From Azospirillum sp. (GTDB lineage: Bacteria; Pseudomonadota; Alphaproteobacteria; CACIAM-22H2): a stretch of DNA of 46,981 nt. The notes beneath the pieces are model-generated. The model was not told where the DNA came from and made no database searches. It saw only the letters and a program-made list of their open reading frames with translations. The translations under genes and the position numbers were made by a program. Of this stretch, positions 8,998 through 17,310 are shown piece by piece (the first letter of the stretch is position 1; each line of letters starts with the position of its first letter). The stretch is taken from contig JADCGK010000043.1 of assembly GCA_020249045.1 (NCBI GenBank), positions 1 through 46,981 of the forward strand, given 5' to 3'.

Positions 8998-9021
8998 ACT
9001 TGTCCTATCTATATGACAAGT
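8998..9021. promoter_or_regulatory. Operator B, ACTTGTC-N10-GACAAGT
   Basis: Perfect 7-base inverted repeat, ACTTGTC (8998-9004) and GACAAGT (9015-9021), with spacer CTATCTATAT, in the gap between the divergent short hydroxylase and the SDR gene. An additional CTTGT half-site begins at 8993. It matches operator A at ACTTGTC, TATA and ACAAG in the same spacing, which points to one regulator for both promoters. On the minus strand a -10-like TATAGA lies inside the site. Confidence 0.65.
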
Positions 9022-9058
9022 TACGTCCGATCGAAACGCCCAATGAAAGAAGGCCGGT

Positions 9059-9838
9059 TTGCCCCCCGTGAACCGCTTCCAATCCCCGGAAAACAGGCGC
9101 GTCGCCGTGGTCGGCGGGGCGGGCGGCATCGGCCGCGCGCTGGTCTCGGCCTTGCTCGATCAGCGCGCGCGCGTCGCGATCCTCGATTTGCCCGCCAGTC
9201 TCGCCCGGCACGAACCGCCCGCCGGCACGCTCGTCCGCGCCCTGGATGCGACCGACGAAAGCCAAGTCCGCGCCGCCTTCGCCGCCGTCCAAGACGCTTG
9301 GGGCGGGCTCGACGCACTCGTCAATCTCGCGGGCTTCGCCAAGGAGAAAGCGCCCGTCGGCGCTACGCCGCGCGCGACGTGGGACGAGGTGATGGACGGC
9401 AATCTGACCGCCGCCTATCTGTGCAGCCAAGCGGCGCTGCCGTTGTTGCGCGCGGGCGATGCGCCGGCGATCGTGAACATGTCCTCCGGCCTCGCGGTCA
9501 AGCCCACGCCCGGGTACGGGCCCTATTCGGTCGCCAAGGCCGGCGTGCTCGCGCTCACGCGGCTGTTGGCGGCGGAGAACGCACCCGCGATCCGCGTCAA
9601 CGCCGTGGCGCCTGCGGCGGTCGACACGGCCTTTCTGAAGGGCGGAACGGGGCGGGGCGGGGACGAAGCCAACGGCCCCGCGCGGCTCGATCTCGACGCC
9701 TATTTGAAGACCGTCCCGCTCGCGCGCCTCGCCCAGCCCGAGGATGTCGTCGGGCCGATTCTGTTTTTGCTGTCCCCCGCCGCCGCCTACGTGACAGGGC
9801 AGACGCTGCACGTGAACGGCGGGCTTTGGATGAATTGA
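9059..9838 (+). CDS. Short-chain dehydrogenase/reductase
   Basis: 259 residues from a TTG start, chosen because AAGAAGG ends 5 bases upstream; a GTG at 9068 is the alternative. The NAD(P) motif GGAGGIG is at 19-25, the structural VNLAG near 88-92, and the catalytic Ser142/143, Tyr156 and Lys160 in YSVAK. The C-terminal YVTGQTLHVNGG is typical of classical SDRs. It probably oxidises an alcohol or reduces a ketone on the route fed by the hydroxylases, but the substrate cannot be read from sequence. It leads the operon with the aldehyde dehydrogenase, 4 bases downstream. Confidence 0.85.
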   Translation: MPPVNRFQSPENRRVAVVGGAGGIGRALVSALLDQRARVAILDLPASLARHEPPAGTLVRALDATDESQVRAAFAAVQDAWGGLDALVNLAGFAKEKAPVGATPRATWDEVMDGNLTAAYLCSQAALPLLRAGDAPAIVNMSSGLAVKPTPGYGPYSVAKAGVLALTRLLAAENAPAIRVNAVAPAAVDTAFLKGGTGRGGDEANGPARLDLDAYLKTVPLARLAQPEDVVGPILFLLSPAAAYVTGQTLHVNGGLWMN

Positions 9839-9842
9839 CGCC

Positions 9843-11357
9843 ATGAACGCACCCGCGTCCTTGCCCATCGCGGCCCCGGCCGAAACCCACGCGTTGATCG
9901 CCGGCGCGTCGATCGCCGGCGCGGGCGCGCGGCTGCCGATCTTCTATCCGGCCACCGGCGCGCAAGTGGGCGAGTTGATCGAGGACGACGCCGCGCAGAT
10001 CGACCGCGCGGTTGCGGCCGCCCGCACGGCGTTCAAATCGGGTTGGGCGAAGCTCGCGGTCGAAAAACGCCAGGAAATCCTGCTGAAGCTGCACGACGTC
10101 GTGCTCGCGCATGCGGACGAACTCGCGCGCCTGGAATGCCTCAACACCGGCATCGTCATGCGCGAGTTGCGCGAACGGCACATGAAGCGCGCGGCCTACA
10201 ACTTCCGCTTCTTCGCCGAATACATCGCCCACGCGAAGGGCGAGGTCTACGACCAGACGCCCGGCTACCGCTCGGTCGTCGTGCGCGAACCCGTCGGCGT
10301 GGCCGCGCTGATCGCGCCGTGGAACGCGCCGACGGCGCTCGCCTCGATGAAGATCGCCGCATGCCTCGCCTTCGGCAATACGTGCGTCCTCAAGCCCTCC
10401 GAACAGACCCCGCTCGCGCTGCGCCGCTTCGTCGAATTGCTGCACGCTGCGGGCTTGCCCGAAGGCGTGGTCAACCTCGTCAACGGCCGCGGCGCCACGA
10501 CGGGTGCCGCCCTCGTCGCGCATCCGGGCGTCGATCTCGTCAGCTTCACCGGCGGCACGCAGACCGGCCGGGCCATCGCCGCCGAGGCGGGCCGCCGCTT
10601 GAAGCCCGTGACGATGGAACTGGGCGGGAAATCGGCGAACATCGTCTTCGCCTCGGCCGATCTCGACCGCGCCCTCGACGCGGCGTTGGTCGGCATCTAT
10701 TCGAACAACGGCCAGCAATGCCTCGCGGGCTCGCGCATCCTGCTCGAACGCAATATCGCCGACGCCTTCATCGCGCGCTTCGTTGCGCGCGCCCGGGGCA
10801 TCCGGATCGGCGATCCGACCGACGACCGGACGGAGCTGGGCCCCCTCGCTTCGGCGGCGCATCGGGACCGGGTGCTCGGTTTCGTGGACGTCGCCAAGGC
10901 CGACGGCGCCGCCTTGCTGACCGGCGGCAAGCGCGCGGACATGCCGGGCGCGCTGGCGGGCGGGTATTTCGTCGAGCCCACCGCCGTCCGCGTGGGGTCG
11001 AGTGCCGCGCGCGTCTGCCGGGAGGAAATCTTCGGGCCGTTCGCGAGTTTCCTGACCTTCGAAACCTACGACGAGGCGATTTCCGCGGCCAACGACAGCG
11101 ATTTCGGCCTCGTCGCCTATGTGTGGTCGGACCACGTCCCCACCGTCGAGCGTGCCACGCGCGATCTGGCGGCTGGGGTGGTCTGGGTCAACACCCCCAT
11201 GACAAGGGAGTTGCGCGCGCCCTTCGGCGGGTACAAAGATTCGGGTCTCGGCCGCGAAGGCGGGGAGGCGTGCGAGCGCTTCTACACCGAGGTGAAGACC
11301 GTCACCGTGCCGTCCACCCCCGTCGCCGTGCGCAAGCTCGGCCTGCCGACCGGATAA
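9843..11357 (+). CDS. Aldehyde dehydrogenase (semialdehyde dehydrogenase-like)
   Basis: 504 residues, standard length. Catalytic Glu259 is in MELGGKSANIVF and the nucleophile Cys293 in NNGQQCLAGSR; the GQQC and LAGSR context is that of hydroxymuconic or carboxymethyl-hydroxymuconic semialdehyde dehydrogenases (HpaE/DmpC-like). It would oxidise an aldehyde or semialdehyde to the acid with NAD(P)+. No ring-cleavage dioxygenase was found in the window, so the link to aromatic ring fission is only suggestive. It follows the SDR by 4 bases and precedes the first binding protein by 33 bases. Confidence 0.87.
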   Translation: MNAPASLPIAAPAETHALIAGASIAGAGARLPIFYPATGAQVGELIEDDAAQIDRAVAAARTAFKSGWAKLAVEKRQEILLKLHDVVLAHADELARLECLNTGIVMRELRERHMKRAAYNFRFFAEYIAHAKGEVYDQTPGYRSVVVREPVGVAALIAPWNAPTALASMKIAACLAFGNTCVLKPSEQTPLALRRFVELLHAAGLPEGVVNLVNGRGATTGAALVAHPGVDLVSFTGGTQTGRAIAAEAGRRLKPVTMELGGKSANIVFASADLDRALDAALVGIYSNNGQQCLAGSRILLERNIADAFIARFVARARGIRIGDPTDDRTELGPLASAAHRDRVLGFVDVAKADGAALLTGGKRADMPGALAGGYFVEPTAVRVGSSAARVCREEIFGPFASFLTFETYDEAISAANDSDFGLVAYVWSDHVPTVERATRDLAAGVVWVNTPMTRELRAPFGGYKDSGLGREGGEACERFYTEVKTVTVPSTPVAVRKLGLPTG

Positions 11358-11390
11358 ACGAACCAACCAAAAATCAGGAGGTTTCCCGTC

Positions 11391-12398
11391 ATGTTGCATC
11401 GCCGCCAGTTCTTGGGCACCGCCGCCGCCGGCGCTTCGTTGCTCGCCGCGCCCTCGATCGTCAACGCCCAAGCGGGCGAGCCCTTCACCTTCATGACGCC
11501 GTTCGGCTTCATTCCCGATTTCATCGAAATGATGAACATGGTCTCGGGCGGGCATCTGCAACGCCAGGGCTTCGCGCCGCGTCTGCTCGGCGGGCAGGGG
11601 ACCGCGACGGCGATCCAGCAATTGATGGCCGGGACCGCGAGCTTCGTGCGCGTGACCGCGATCGACCAGTTTCTGGCCGTCGCGCGCCAGAACGCGCCGC
11701 TCGTGACCGTCTCGACGCTCTATCAGGGGTCGACCTTCCAGCTCGTCAGCCTGCGCGACCGGCCGATCCGCGACGCGGCCGATCTGCGCGGCAAGACGGT
11801 GGGCATCGTTTCCGTCGGCGGTTCGACCGACCTGCTGCTCAACATCATGCTTCAGAAGGCGGGCTTGCGCACCGAGGACGTCAAGAAGGAAGTCACCGGC
11901 AACAGCCCCGGCGCCCTGCAGCTGGTCCGCCAAGGCCGCGTCGACTGCTTCTTGTGCGCGATCGGCGTGGTCGTCACGCTGCGGCGCGCGAACGAGCCCA
12001 TCGAGGTGATGTCGACCGACAAGTACGCGCCCATGCCCAGCCAGATCTTCGTCACCACGCGCGACTATCTGCAGCGCAATCCCGAGCAGGCAGTCCGCTT
12101 CCTGCGCGCCTATCGCGCTTCGTGCGACGAGGTGATGAACGGGGACAAGCGCGCGATCTTCCAGCGCGCGGCGCGGGACTTCGAAATCCCGGGCATTCGC
12201 GATCTGGACACCGTCAGCGCGCTGATCGACGTTTCGATCCGCGATCTTTGGCTGTCGGAAGGACGCGAGAACCTGTACCGCAACGTGCCGCGTCTGTGGC
12301 TCGACGCCGACCGCAACATCCGCGGCGCCGGCATCGCCGCGGTGCCCAACGTCGAAGCGCTCTACACCAACGAATTCATCGATCGGGCGCGCGCGTGA
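11391..12398 (+). CDS. ABC substrate-binding protein 1 (NMT1/SsuA-like, Tat-exported)
   Basis: 335 residues. HRRQFLGTAAAG at the N-terminus is a twin-arginine motif followed by a hydrophobic core ending at VNAQA, so it is exported folded. The mature protein starts with FMTPFGFIPDFIEMMN and has the two-lobed NMT1/SsuA-type plan (QQLMAGTASFVR, LRGKTVGIVSVGGSTD). It has a perfect AGGAGG site. It is closely similar along its length to the protein at 13771, including the shared MTPFGF, FIEMMN, VGIVSVGG and YAPMPSQ blocks. It should deliver a small organic substrate to the permease at 6951, the only one in this island. Confidence 0.85.
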   Translation: MLHRRQFLGTAAAGASLLAAPSIVNAQAGEPFTFMTPFGFIPDFIEMMNMVSGGHLQRQGFAPRLLGGQGTATAIQQLMAGTASFVRVTAIDQFLAVARQNAPLVTVSTLYQGSTFQLVSLRDRPIRDAADLRGKTVGIVSVGGSTDLLLNIMLQKAGLRTEDVKKEVTGNSPGALQLVRQGRVDCFLCAIGVVVTLRRANEPIEVMSTDKYAPMPSQIFVTTRDYLQRNPEQAVRFLRAYRASCDEVMNGDKRAIFQRAARDFEIPGIRDLDTVSALIDVSIRDLWLSEGRENLYRNVPRLWLDADRNIRGAGIAAVPNVEALYTNEFIDRARA

Positions 12399-12694
12399 GC
12401 GTATCGCCCCTGCCCGGCCGGTCGGCGTTGCGCGACCGGCCGGAGCAGACCTTCTTCGAAGACCCGGCGCTCGACCGGCTGGCCGGCGCGCTCTACGCGT
12501 TGGCGGCGGAAACCTGGGTCCTGCGCGACCGGGTGCGCAGGCTCGAAGCCCACCTCGAATCGACCGGCGCGCTCGTGCCCGGCGCGCTCGAAACCGCGCC
12601 CGAACCGGAGGGCTTGGCCGAGGAGCGCAAGGCCTTCGTGCGCGCGCTGATGGAGCCGCTGCTGGGGCGGCAGAAATCGAACGGAGCGGGTTAG
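12395..12694 (+). CDS. Small helical/coiled-coil protein, unknown
   Basis: 99 residues from a GTG that overlaps the preceding stop as GTGA, the signature of translational coupling to binding protein 1. The middle (about residues 25-55, LDRLAGALYALAAETWVLRD then RVRRLEAHLES) has heptad-like spacing of Leu/Ala and looks like a helical hairpin or coiled coil. No signal peptide, membrane segment or recognised motif is present; cytosolic. It is not recognised. Its place, between two binding-protein genes and 2 bases before a methyltransferase, suggests that it works with that methyltransferase or with the catabolic enzymes, as a subunit or adaptor. Confidence 0.7.
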   Translation: MSVSPLPGRSALRDRPEQTFFEDPALDRLAGALYALAAETWVLRDRVRRLEAHLESTGALVPGALETAPEPEGLAEERKAFVRALMEPLLGRQKSNGAG

Positions 12695-12696
12695 CC

Positions 12697-13758
12697 ATGG
12701 CCGTGTCGCGCCGCGAGTTCGAGGCGTTCCAGGCCTTCGTGCTCGATACGAAGCTCTTCTGGACCGCCGACATGTTCGCCGCCTTGAAGGACGATTTCGA
12801 GGCCCGGCTGCCCAATGCGCAAGGCGCCCCGGGCCCGGCGCGCGTCGAGAAAACGCTGGCCGATTCGCCGACCGCAGCGTGGCACGCGTGGTTCGAACGC
12901 CATCTCCAGCGCATGAAGTATTCCGGGCGGCTCGGCCTCGTGCCCTACGCCGACACGTTGCGCGCGGAGATCGAGCGCGATCTGTCGGCCCCGCTGCCGG
13001 CCGGGCTGCTCGATCTCGATCCGACGCTGGAAATGCCGCGCTACTACGCCGAACTCGACGTGCACCAGCATCCCGGCGGCGTGTGGAGCGATCCCATCGC
13101 GGGCGCCGTCTACGAAATGGGCGCGCGCAGCACCACGCCGCTTCTGTCGAAGCACAAGGATCTGCACCAGCGTCTGGTCGACGCGATTTTGGCGCGCGGA
13201 CCGGCCCGGCGCGTGCTCGACATGGGCTGCGGCTTCGGCAAGACGACCAAGCCGCTCTATGAAACCGCGCGCGACGCCGAGGTCATCGGCATCGATCTGG
13301 CCGCGCCGTGCCTGCGGCTAGCCGCACAGGACGCCGCGCGCGCCCAGGCGCGCAACGTCCGCTTCCTGCAGCGCGACGCCGCGCGCACCGGCCTGCCGGA
13401 CGCGTCGGTCGACGTCGTCACCTCGACGATGCTGCTGCACGAGATGCCGCCCGCGCATACGCGCGCGGTCCTCGCCGAAGCCCATCGCGTGCTGGCCCCG
13501 GGCGGCTTGATGATCCATCTCGACTTCCTGCCGCCCGACGACGAGTTCCTGGCGTGGCTGCATTTCGGCCATGCGCGGCGCAACAACGAGCCCTACATGA
13601 CGACCCTCGCCGCGATGGACATCGGCGGTTCGATCGAGGCCGCGGGCTTCCGAGGCGTCGAGATCTCGGATTTCGAGGAGGCGCCGGGCGCCCTCGAACT
13701 CGCCGGCAGGAAATGGCGCTTCCCTTGGACCCTGATCGCCGCGCGCAAGGCGGCCTGA
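12697..13758 (+). CDS. Class I SAM-dependent methyltransferase
   Basis: 353 residues. An N-terminal region of about 160 residues with no recognised fold precedes a Methyltransf_11/25-type domain: motif I VLDMGCGFGKTT, then VIGIDLAAPCL with the acidic residue for the SAM ribose, VRFLQRDAARTGLPD, VDVVTSTMLLHEMPP and HRVLAPGGLMIHLDF. This is the small-molecule methyltransferase plan. A GGAGCGGG site precedes the start. The substrate is unknown; in a cluster with hydroxylases, O-methylation of a phenolic intermediate is possible. It sits between the 99-residue protein and binding protein 2, all one direction. Confidence 0.82.
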   Translation: MAVSRREFEAFQAFVLDTKLFWTADMFAALKDDFEARLPNAQGAPGPARVEKTLADSPTAAWHAWFERHLQRMKYSGRLGLVPYADTLRAEIERDLSAPLPAGLLDLDPTLEMPRYYAELDVHQHPGGVWSDPIAGAVYEMGARSTTPLLSKHKDLHQRLVDAILARGPARRVLDMGCGFGKTTKPLYETARDAEVIGIDLAAPCLRLAAQDAARAQARNVRFLQRDAARTGLPDASVDVVTSTMLLHEMPPAHTRAVLAEAHRVLAPGGLMIHLDFLPPDDEFLAWLHFGHARRNNEPYMTTLAAMDIGGSIEAAGFRGVEISDFEEAPGALELAGRKWRFPWTLIAARKAA

Positions 13759-13770
13759 GCGGAGCCGACG

Positions 13771-14775
13771 ATGACCCTCGACCGCCGCACCTTCCTCGCC
13801 GCCGGCGCCGCCGCGTCCTTGGCGTCCGCGCCCGCCCTGGCCCAGGCGCGCGAACCCTTGGCGGTCATGACGCCGTTCGGCTTCAACACCGATTTCATCG
13901 AAATGATGAACGCGGTCGCGGGCGGACATCTGGCCCGGCAGGGGTTCGATGCGCGCCTGCTCGGCGCCAACGGCACGGCGCCGGCCACCCAACAGCTGGT
14001 CGCGGGCCAGGTCCAGTTCATCCGTTCGGCCGCCATCGACATGATCCGCGCCGTGCAGTCCTCCGGCGCGCCGTTGGTCGCGGTCGCCACGTCGCATCAG
14101 GGATCGACCTTCCACGTCGTGTCGCTGCGCGACAAACCGGTGCGCGAGGCAAAGGATTTGGCCGGCAAGACCGTGGGAATCGTGTCGGTCGGCGGCACCA
14201 CCGACATCTTCCTCGATCTGATGCTGCAAAGCGCCGGCTTGAAGCGCGACGACGTGCGGCGCGAGGTGACCGGCGCCTCGCCCGGGGCGCTGCAGCTCGT
14301 CAAAGCCGGTCGGGTCGATTGCTTCATGACCTCGATCTCCGCGATCGTGGCGTTGCGCCGCGCGAACGAGCCCATCGAGATCTGGTCGACCGACCGCTAC
14401 GCGCCGATGCCCAGCCAATGCTACGTCACCACGCGCGACACGATCGAACGCCGCCCGCAGACGGTCGTGCGTTTCCTGCGCGCGATGAAGGCGTCGATGG
14501 ACGAAATGCTCGCCGGCAACAGCCGCGCGGTGTTCGAGCGCGCGGGCCGCGAGTACGAAATCCCGGGGATCCGCGATCTCGATTTCGTCGTCGAGGTGGC
14601 GCAAACCTCCCAGCGCGAATTGTGGCTCTCGCGGGGCCGCGAGAATCTGCTGCGCAACGTGCCCGAATTGTGGGAGTCGGGGTTCCGCGCGCTCAAGGCG
14701 GCGGGGCTGGCCGACCCGCCCGATCCGTCGGCGTTGTGGACCAACCGCTTCGTCGAGGAAGCGTTGCGTGGCTAG
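13771..14775 (+). CDS. ABC substrate-binding protein 2 (NMT1/SsuA-like, Tat-exported)
   Basis: 334 residues, a paralogue of the protein at 11391. The twin-arginine motif DRRTFLAAG and a hydrophobic core ending ALAQA give Tat export. Conserved blocks are VMTPFGFNTDFIEMMN, TQQLVAGQVQFIRS, VGIVSVGGTTD, SPGALQLVKAGRVDCF and YAPMPSQ. The two copies differ mainly at positions that would line the ligand cleft and the C-terminus, so they may bind related but distinct ligands for one permease. A GGAG site precedes the start. Its 3' end overlaps the GntR gene by 8 bases. Confidence 0.85.
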   Translation: MTLDRRTFLAAGAAASLASAPALAQAREPLAVMTPFGFNTDFIEMMNAVAGGHLARQGFDARLLGANGTAPATQQLVAGQVQFIRSAAIDMIRAVQSSGAPLVAVATSHQGSTFHVVSLRDKPVREAKDLAGKTVGIVSVGGTTDIFLDLMLQSAGLKRDDVRREVTGASPGALQLVKAGRVDCFMTSISAIVALRRANEPIEIWSTDRYAPMPSQCYVTTRDTIERRPQTVVRFLRAMKASMDEMLAGNSRAVFERAGREYEIPGIRDLDFVVEVAQTSQRELWLSRGRENLLRNVPELWESGFRALKAAGLADPPDPSALWTNRFVEEALRG

Positions 14776-15523
14776 ACGCACGCCCGGGGTGGCCTCGCTT
14801 TACCGGCAGGTCTACGGACACCTGCGCGCGGTGGTGACCGAAGGGCGGGCCGATCCGGCCGATCCGCTGCCCTCCGAGCCCGCGCTCGCCGAACGCTACA
14901 AGGTCAGCCGCGTGACGGTGCGCCGCACGCTGGAGATGCTCGAAGCCGAGGGGCTCGTGCGCCGCGTGCGCGGCGTTGGCACGTTCCCGGTCCCGCGCGA
15001 ACCGGCGAACGACCGTGGAAACATCGGCGGCGCGCTCGATTCGCTGTTGTCCTACGAGCGCACGACGACGGTCGAGAATCTCGAATGGCGGTTGGCCGCG
15101 CCGTCGGCCGACGCGGCCGCGGGCCTGGGTCCGGACAAATGTCTGCGGATCGTGCGCGTCCGGCTTTATCGCGGCACGCCGATTTCGCTGACCACGCTGC
15201 ACGTGCCCAAGCAACACGCCAAGCGGCTCGATCGGGCGCGTGCGGGCGACGAACCCATCGTCGCGATCCTCGAACGCGAGGGTATCGCCGCGGCGCGCGC
15301 GGAGCAGACGCTGACGGCCGTGGCGGCCGACGCGCTGGCGGCCGCGCATTTGCGCGTGGCGGCCGGCGCGCCGCTGGTCGCGATGAAGCGGCTGATGCTT
15401 ACGGCCGCGCGCGCCCCGGTTTTGCACCAGACGAGCCTTTACGCCCCCGAGCGCTTCGAGTACCGGATGTCGCTGGCGCGCGGTTCGCTCGACTCGGCCG
15501 CGCGCTGGACCCCGATCGCCTAG
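14768..15523 (+). CDS. GntR-family regulator with UTRA (HutC-type) domain
   Basis: 251 residues from a GTG overlapping the binding-protein gene by 8 bases. The N-terminal winged helix contains [20 protein letters not shown] (about residues 36-55) followed by [16 protein letters not shown], and residues from about 90 form the UTRA ligand domain ([13 protein letters not shown] near the C-terminus). HutC-type regulators are usually repressors released by a pathway metabolite. As the last gene of the island it is the natural candidate to bind operators A and B. Its 3' end is overlapped on the other strand by the LysR gene. Confidence 0.88.
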   Translation: MARRTPGVASLYRQVYGHLRAVVTEGRADPADPLPSEPALAERYKVSRVTVRRTLEMLEAEGLVRRVRGVGTFPVPREPANDRGNIGGALDSLLSYERTTTVENLEWRLAAPSADAAAGLGPDKCLRIVRVRLYRGTPISLTTLHVPKQHAKRLDRARAGDEPIVAILEREGIAAARAEQTLTAVAADALAAAHLRVAAGAPLVAMKRLMLTAARAPVLHQTSLYAPERFEYRMSLARGSLDSAARWTPIA

Positions 15524-16412
15524 CATCGGCGGCGGCCGTTTCGGCCGCGAGGTCCGCCACGCGCGCCGCGCGCCGTTCGTCCGGCGCCGCCGGCCAGCAC
15601 GCGACGAATTCGAGTTCGGGCAGATCCGCGTCGCTCGCCACGCGCATCAAACGCCCCGACCGCAACTCCGCGCCGACGATGGCCGCGGGCATCAACGCGA
15701 CCGCGATCCCGTCGAGTGCGAGCTTGATCGCCGGCGACAAGGCGGCCGAGGCGTGCAGTCGCGATGGTCCCACCCCGCGCTGGGCGAACAATTCCTCCAG
15801 CGCGATATGCGGTTTGGTTCCGCGCGCGAAGGTGACGATCGGATGCTCGGCGAGCTTGGCGAGCGGGGCGCGCGCGGGCAGGCCCAGGCGCGGACTCGCG
15901 AGGAAGGCGAGTTCGAACGTACCCAGCGCCTTGTTGCGCAAGCTGGGCGCGGAAAGCGGCCCCAGCAGGAAGGCAAGATCGATCTGGTGGGCCAGCAGGC
16001 GTTCGCGCAAGCGCGGGGAGATGTCGACCTCGATCTCCAGCGCCAAACGCGGATGCTCGCGCGCCAGCCGTTCGATCAGCCGCGGCAGCCAAGTGTGGAC
16101 GATGGTTTCCGCAACGCCCAGCCGCAGCGTGCCTTCGAGGGCCCCGTCGCGCGCCAAAGCCGCACGCATTTCCCCGTGCAGATCGAGAAGCCGCCGCGCG
16201 TAGCCCAACAGCGCGCGGCCCCGTTCGGTGGGCGTTGCCCCGCGCGCCTGCCGGTCGAGAAGCTTGCCGCCGCATTGCGCCTCCAGCCCCGCGATGCGCT
16301 GGGAGATGGCCGGTTGCGTGGCGTTCAGCTTCGCCGCCGCCGCGCGGAAGCCGCCGAGCGTCGCGACCCACACGAAGGTTTCGAGCGCCTTGAGATCGAT
16401 GCTCGCGGTCAT
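15399..16412 (-). CDS. LysR-family transcriptional regulator with C-terminal extension
   Basis: 337 residues, about 40 more than usual. The N-terminal helix-turn-helix is [20 protein letters not shown] (about 22-41), followed by the effector domain ([21 protein letters not shown] onward). The normal domain ends near [13 protein letters not shown]; the remaining residues (Arg/Ser/Ala/Gly-rich) are translated from the strand opposite the GntR gene, giving a 125-base convergent overlap. LysR proteins commonly control the divergent neighbour, here the DUF1445 gene and probably the TRAP operon behind it. A 15-base palindrome lies between the two starts. Confidence 0.85.
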   Translation of the reverse strand: MTASIDLKALETFVWVATLGGFRAAAAKLNATQPAISQRIAGLEAQCGGKLLDRQARGATPTERGRALLGYARRLLDLHGEMRAALARDGALEGTLRLGVAETIVHTWLPRLIERLAREHPRLALEIEVDISPRLRERLLAHQIDLAFLLGPLSAPSLRNKALGTFELAFLASPRLGLPARAPLAKLAEHPIVTFARGTKPHIALEELFAQRGVGPSRLHASAALSPAIKLALDGIAVALMPAAIVGAELRSGRLMRVASDADLPELEFVACWPAAPDERRAARVADLAAETAAADARRSGSSARPSRANRAPATSGTRSARGRKGSSGAKPGRARP

Positions 16413-16438
16413 GCGATAGAAATTCCTTATCGAAGCCG

Positions 16439-16453
16439 ATCCGAATTTCGGAT
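16439..16453. promoter_or_regulatory. Palindrome in the LysR/DUF1445 divergent gap
   Basis: ATCCGAA (16439-16445) and TTCGGAT (16447-16453) form a perfect inverted repeat around one T, inside the 60-base gap between the LysR start (16412) and the DUF1445 start (16473). A second, imperfect dyad ATCG-N4-CGAT at 16429-16440 lies beside it. The position is right for a LysR binding site, though this is not the textbook T-N11-A box. Confidence 0.5.
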
Positions 16454-16472
16454 TTGTGTTTATCGGCCCAGC

Positions 16473-17285
16473 ATGCTCGCATCGCAGGGCATGGACAAGT
16501 CCGCACCGTACCGCGATCCCGTCGAATTGCGCCGCGCCTGCCGCGAGGGGCGCTTCGCGGGACCCACTTCAGGCCACGCGCACGGTTACGTGCAGGTCAA
16601 TCTTGCGATCCTGCCCGCCGCCTATGCGCCGGATTTTTTGCTGTTCTGCCAGCGCAACCCCAAGCCGTGTCCGGTCATCGCCGTGTCCGAACCCGGGGCG
16701 CGGGATTGCGCGGCACTCGGCGCCGATCTCGATCTCGCGCGCGACGCGGCCGGCTACCGGCTGTTCCGCGACGGCGAACTCGTGGAAACGGCCGACGACG
16801 CGGCCGCGTGGTGGCGCGACGACTTGGTCGCCTTCGCGATCGGCTGTTCGCATTCCTTCGAGGAGGCCTTGGAGGCCGAGGGCCTGACCCCGCGTCACGT
16901 GCGCGCGGGCACGACCGTGCCGATGTTCCGCACTTCGATCGAGTGCGCGCCCGCGGGCATCTTCCGCGGCCCCATGGTCGTGTCGATGCGGCCCTACAAG
17001 CCGGCCGACGCGATCCGGGCGGTTCAGATCACCGCGCGCTATCCGGCCGTGCACGGGGCGCCGGTGCATTTGGCCGATCCCGCGGCGATCGGCATCGCCG
17101 ATCTGGCCAAGCCCGATTACGGCCAGCCGGTGGCGGTCGAAGCGGGCGAAATTCCGGTGTTCTGGGCCTGCGGGGTGACGCCGCAAGCCGCGATCGCCCG
17201 TGCCAAGCCGCCGTTCGCGATCACGCACGCACCCGGGCGGATGTTGGCCACGGATTTGCACAACGCGCGCCTGGCGACGGGTTAG
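16473..17285 (+). CDS. DUF1445 (YcsI-like) putative hydro-lyase
   Basis: 270 residues, the usual family length. [19 protein letters not shown] near residue 30 and the later [20 protein letters not shown] and [12 protein letters not shown] blocks are diagnostic of DUF1445. Some members are D-glutamate cyclases; others are annotated as putative hydro-lyases. It is cytosolic. ATG 16473 was taken; ATG 16491 (MDKSAP) is possible, and neither has a strong ribosome-binding site. Divergent from LysR and 25 bases upstream of a TRAP transporter, it probably acts on the compound that transporter brings in. Confidence 0.85.
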   Translation: MLASQGMDKSAPYRDPVELRRACREGRFAGPTSGHAHGYVQVNLAILPAAYAPDFLLFCQRNPKPCPVIAVSEPGARDCAALGADLDLARDAAGYRLFRDGELVETADDAAAWWRDDLVAFAIGCSHSFEEALEAEGLTPRHVRAGTTVPMFRTSIECAPAGIFRGPMVVSMRPYKPADAIRAVQITARYPAVHGAPVHLADPAAIGIADLAKPDYGQPVAVEAGEIPVFWACGVTPQAAIARAKPPFAITHAPGRMLATDLHNARLATG

Positions 17286-17310
17286 CGTCGGAGAAGGGGG
17301 AGCGGGGGGA

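Noticed and set aside
9597-12914. 1105-residue minus-strand ORF
   Set aside because: Arg/His/Gly-rich shadow of the SDR, aldehyde dehydrogenase and binding-protein genes, all of which have recognised motifs on the plus strand.
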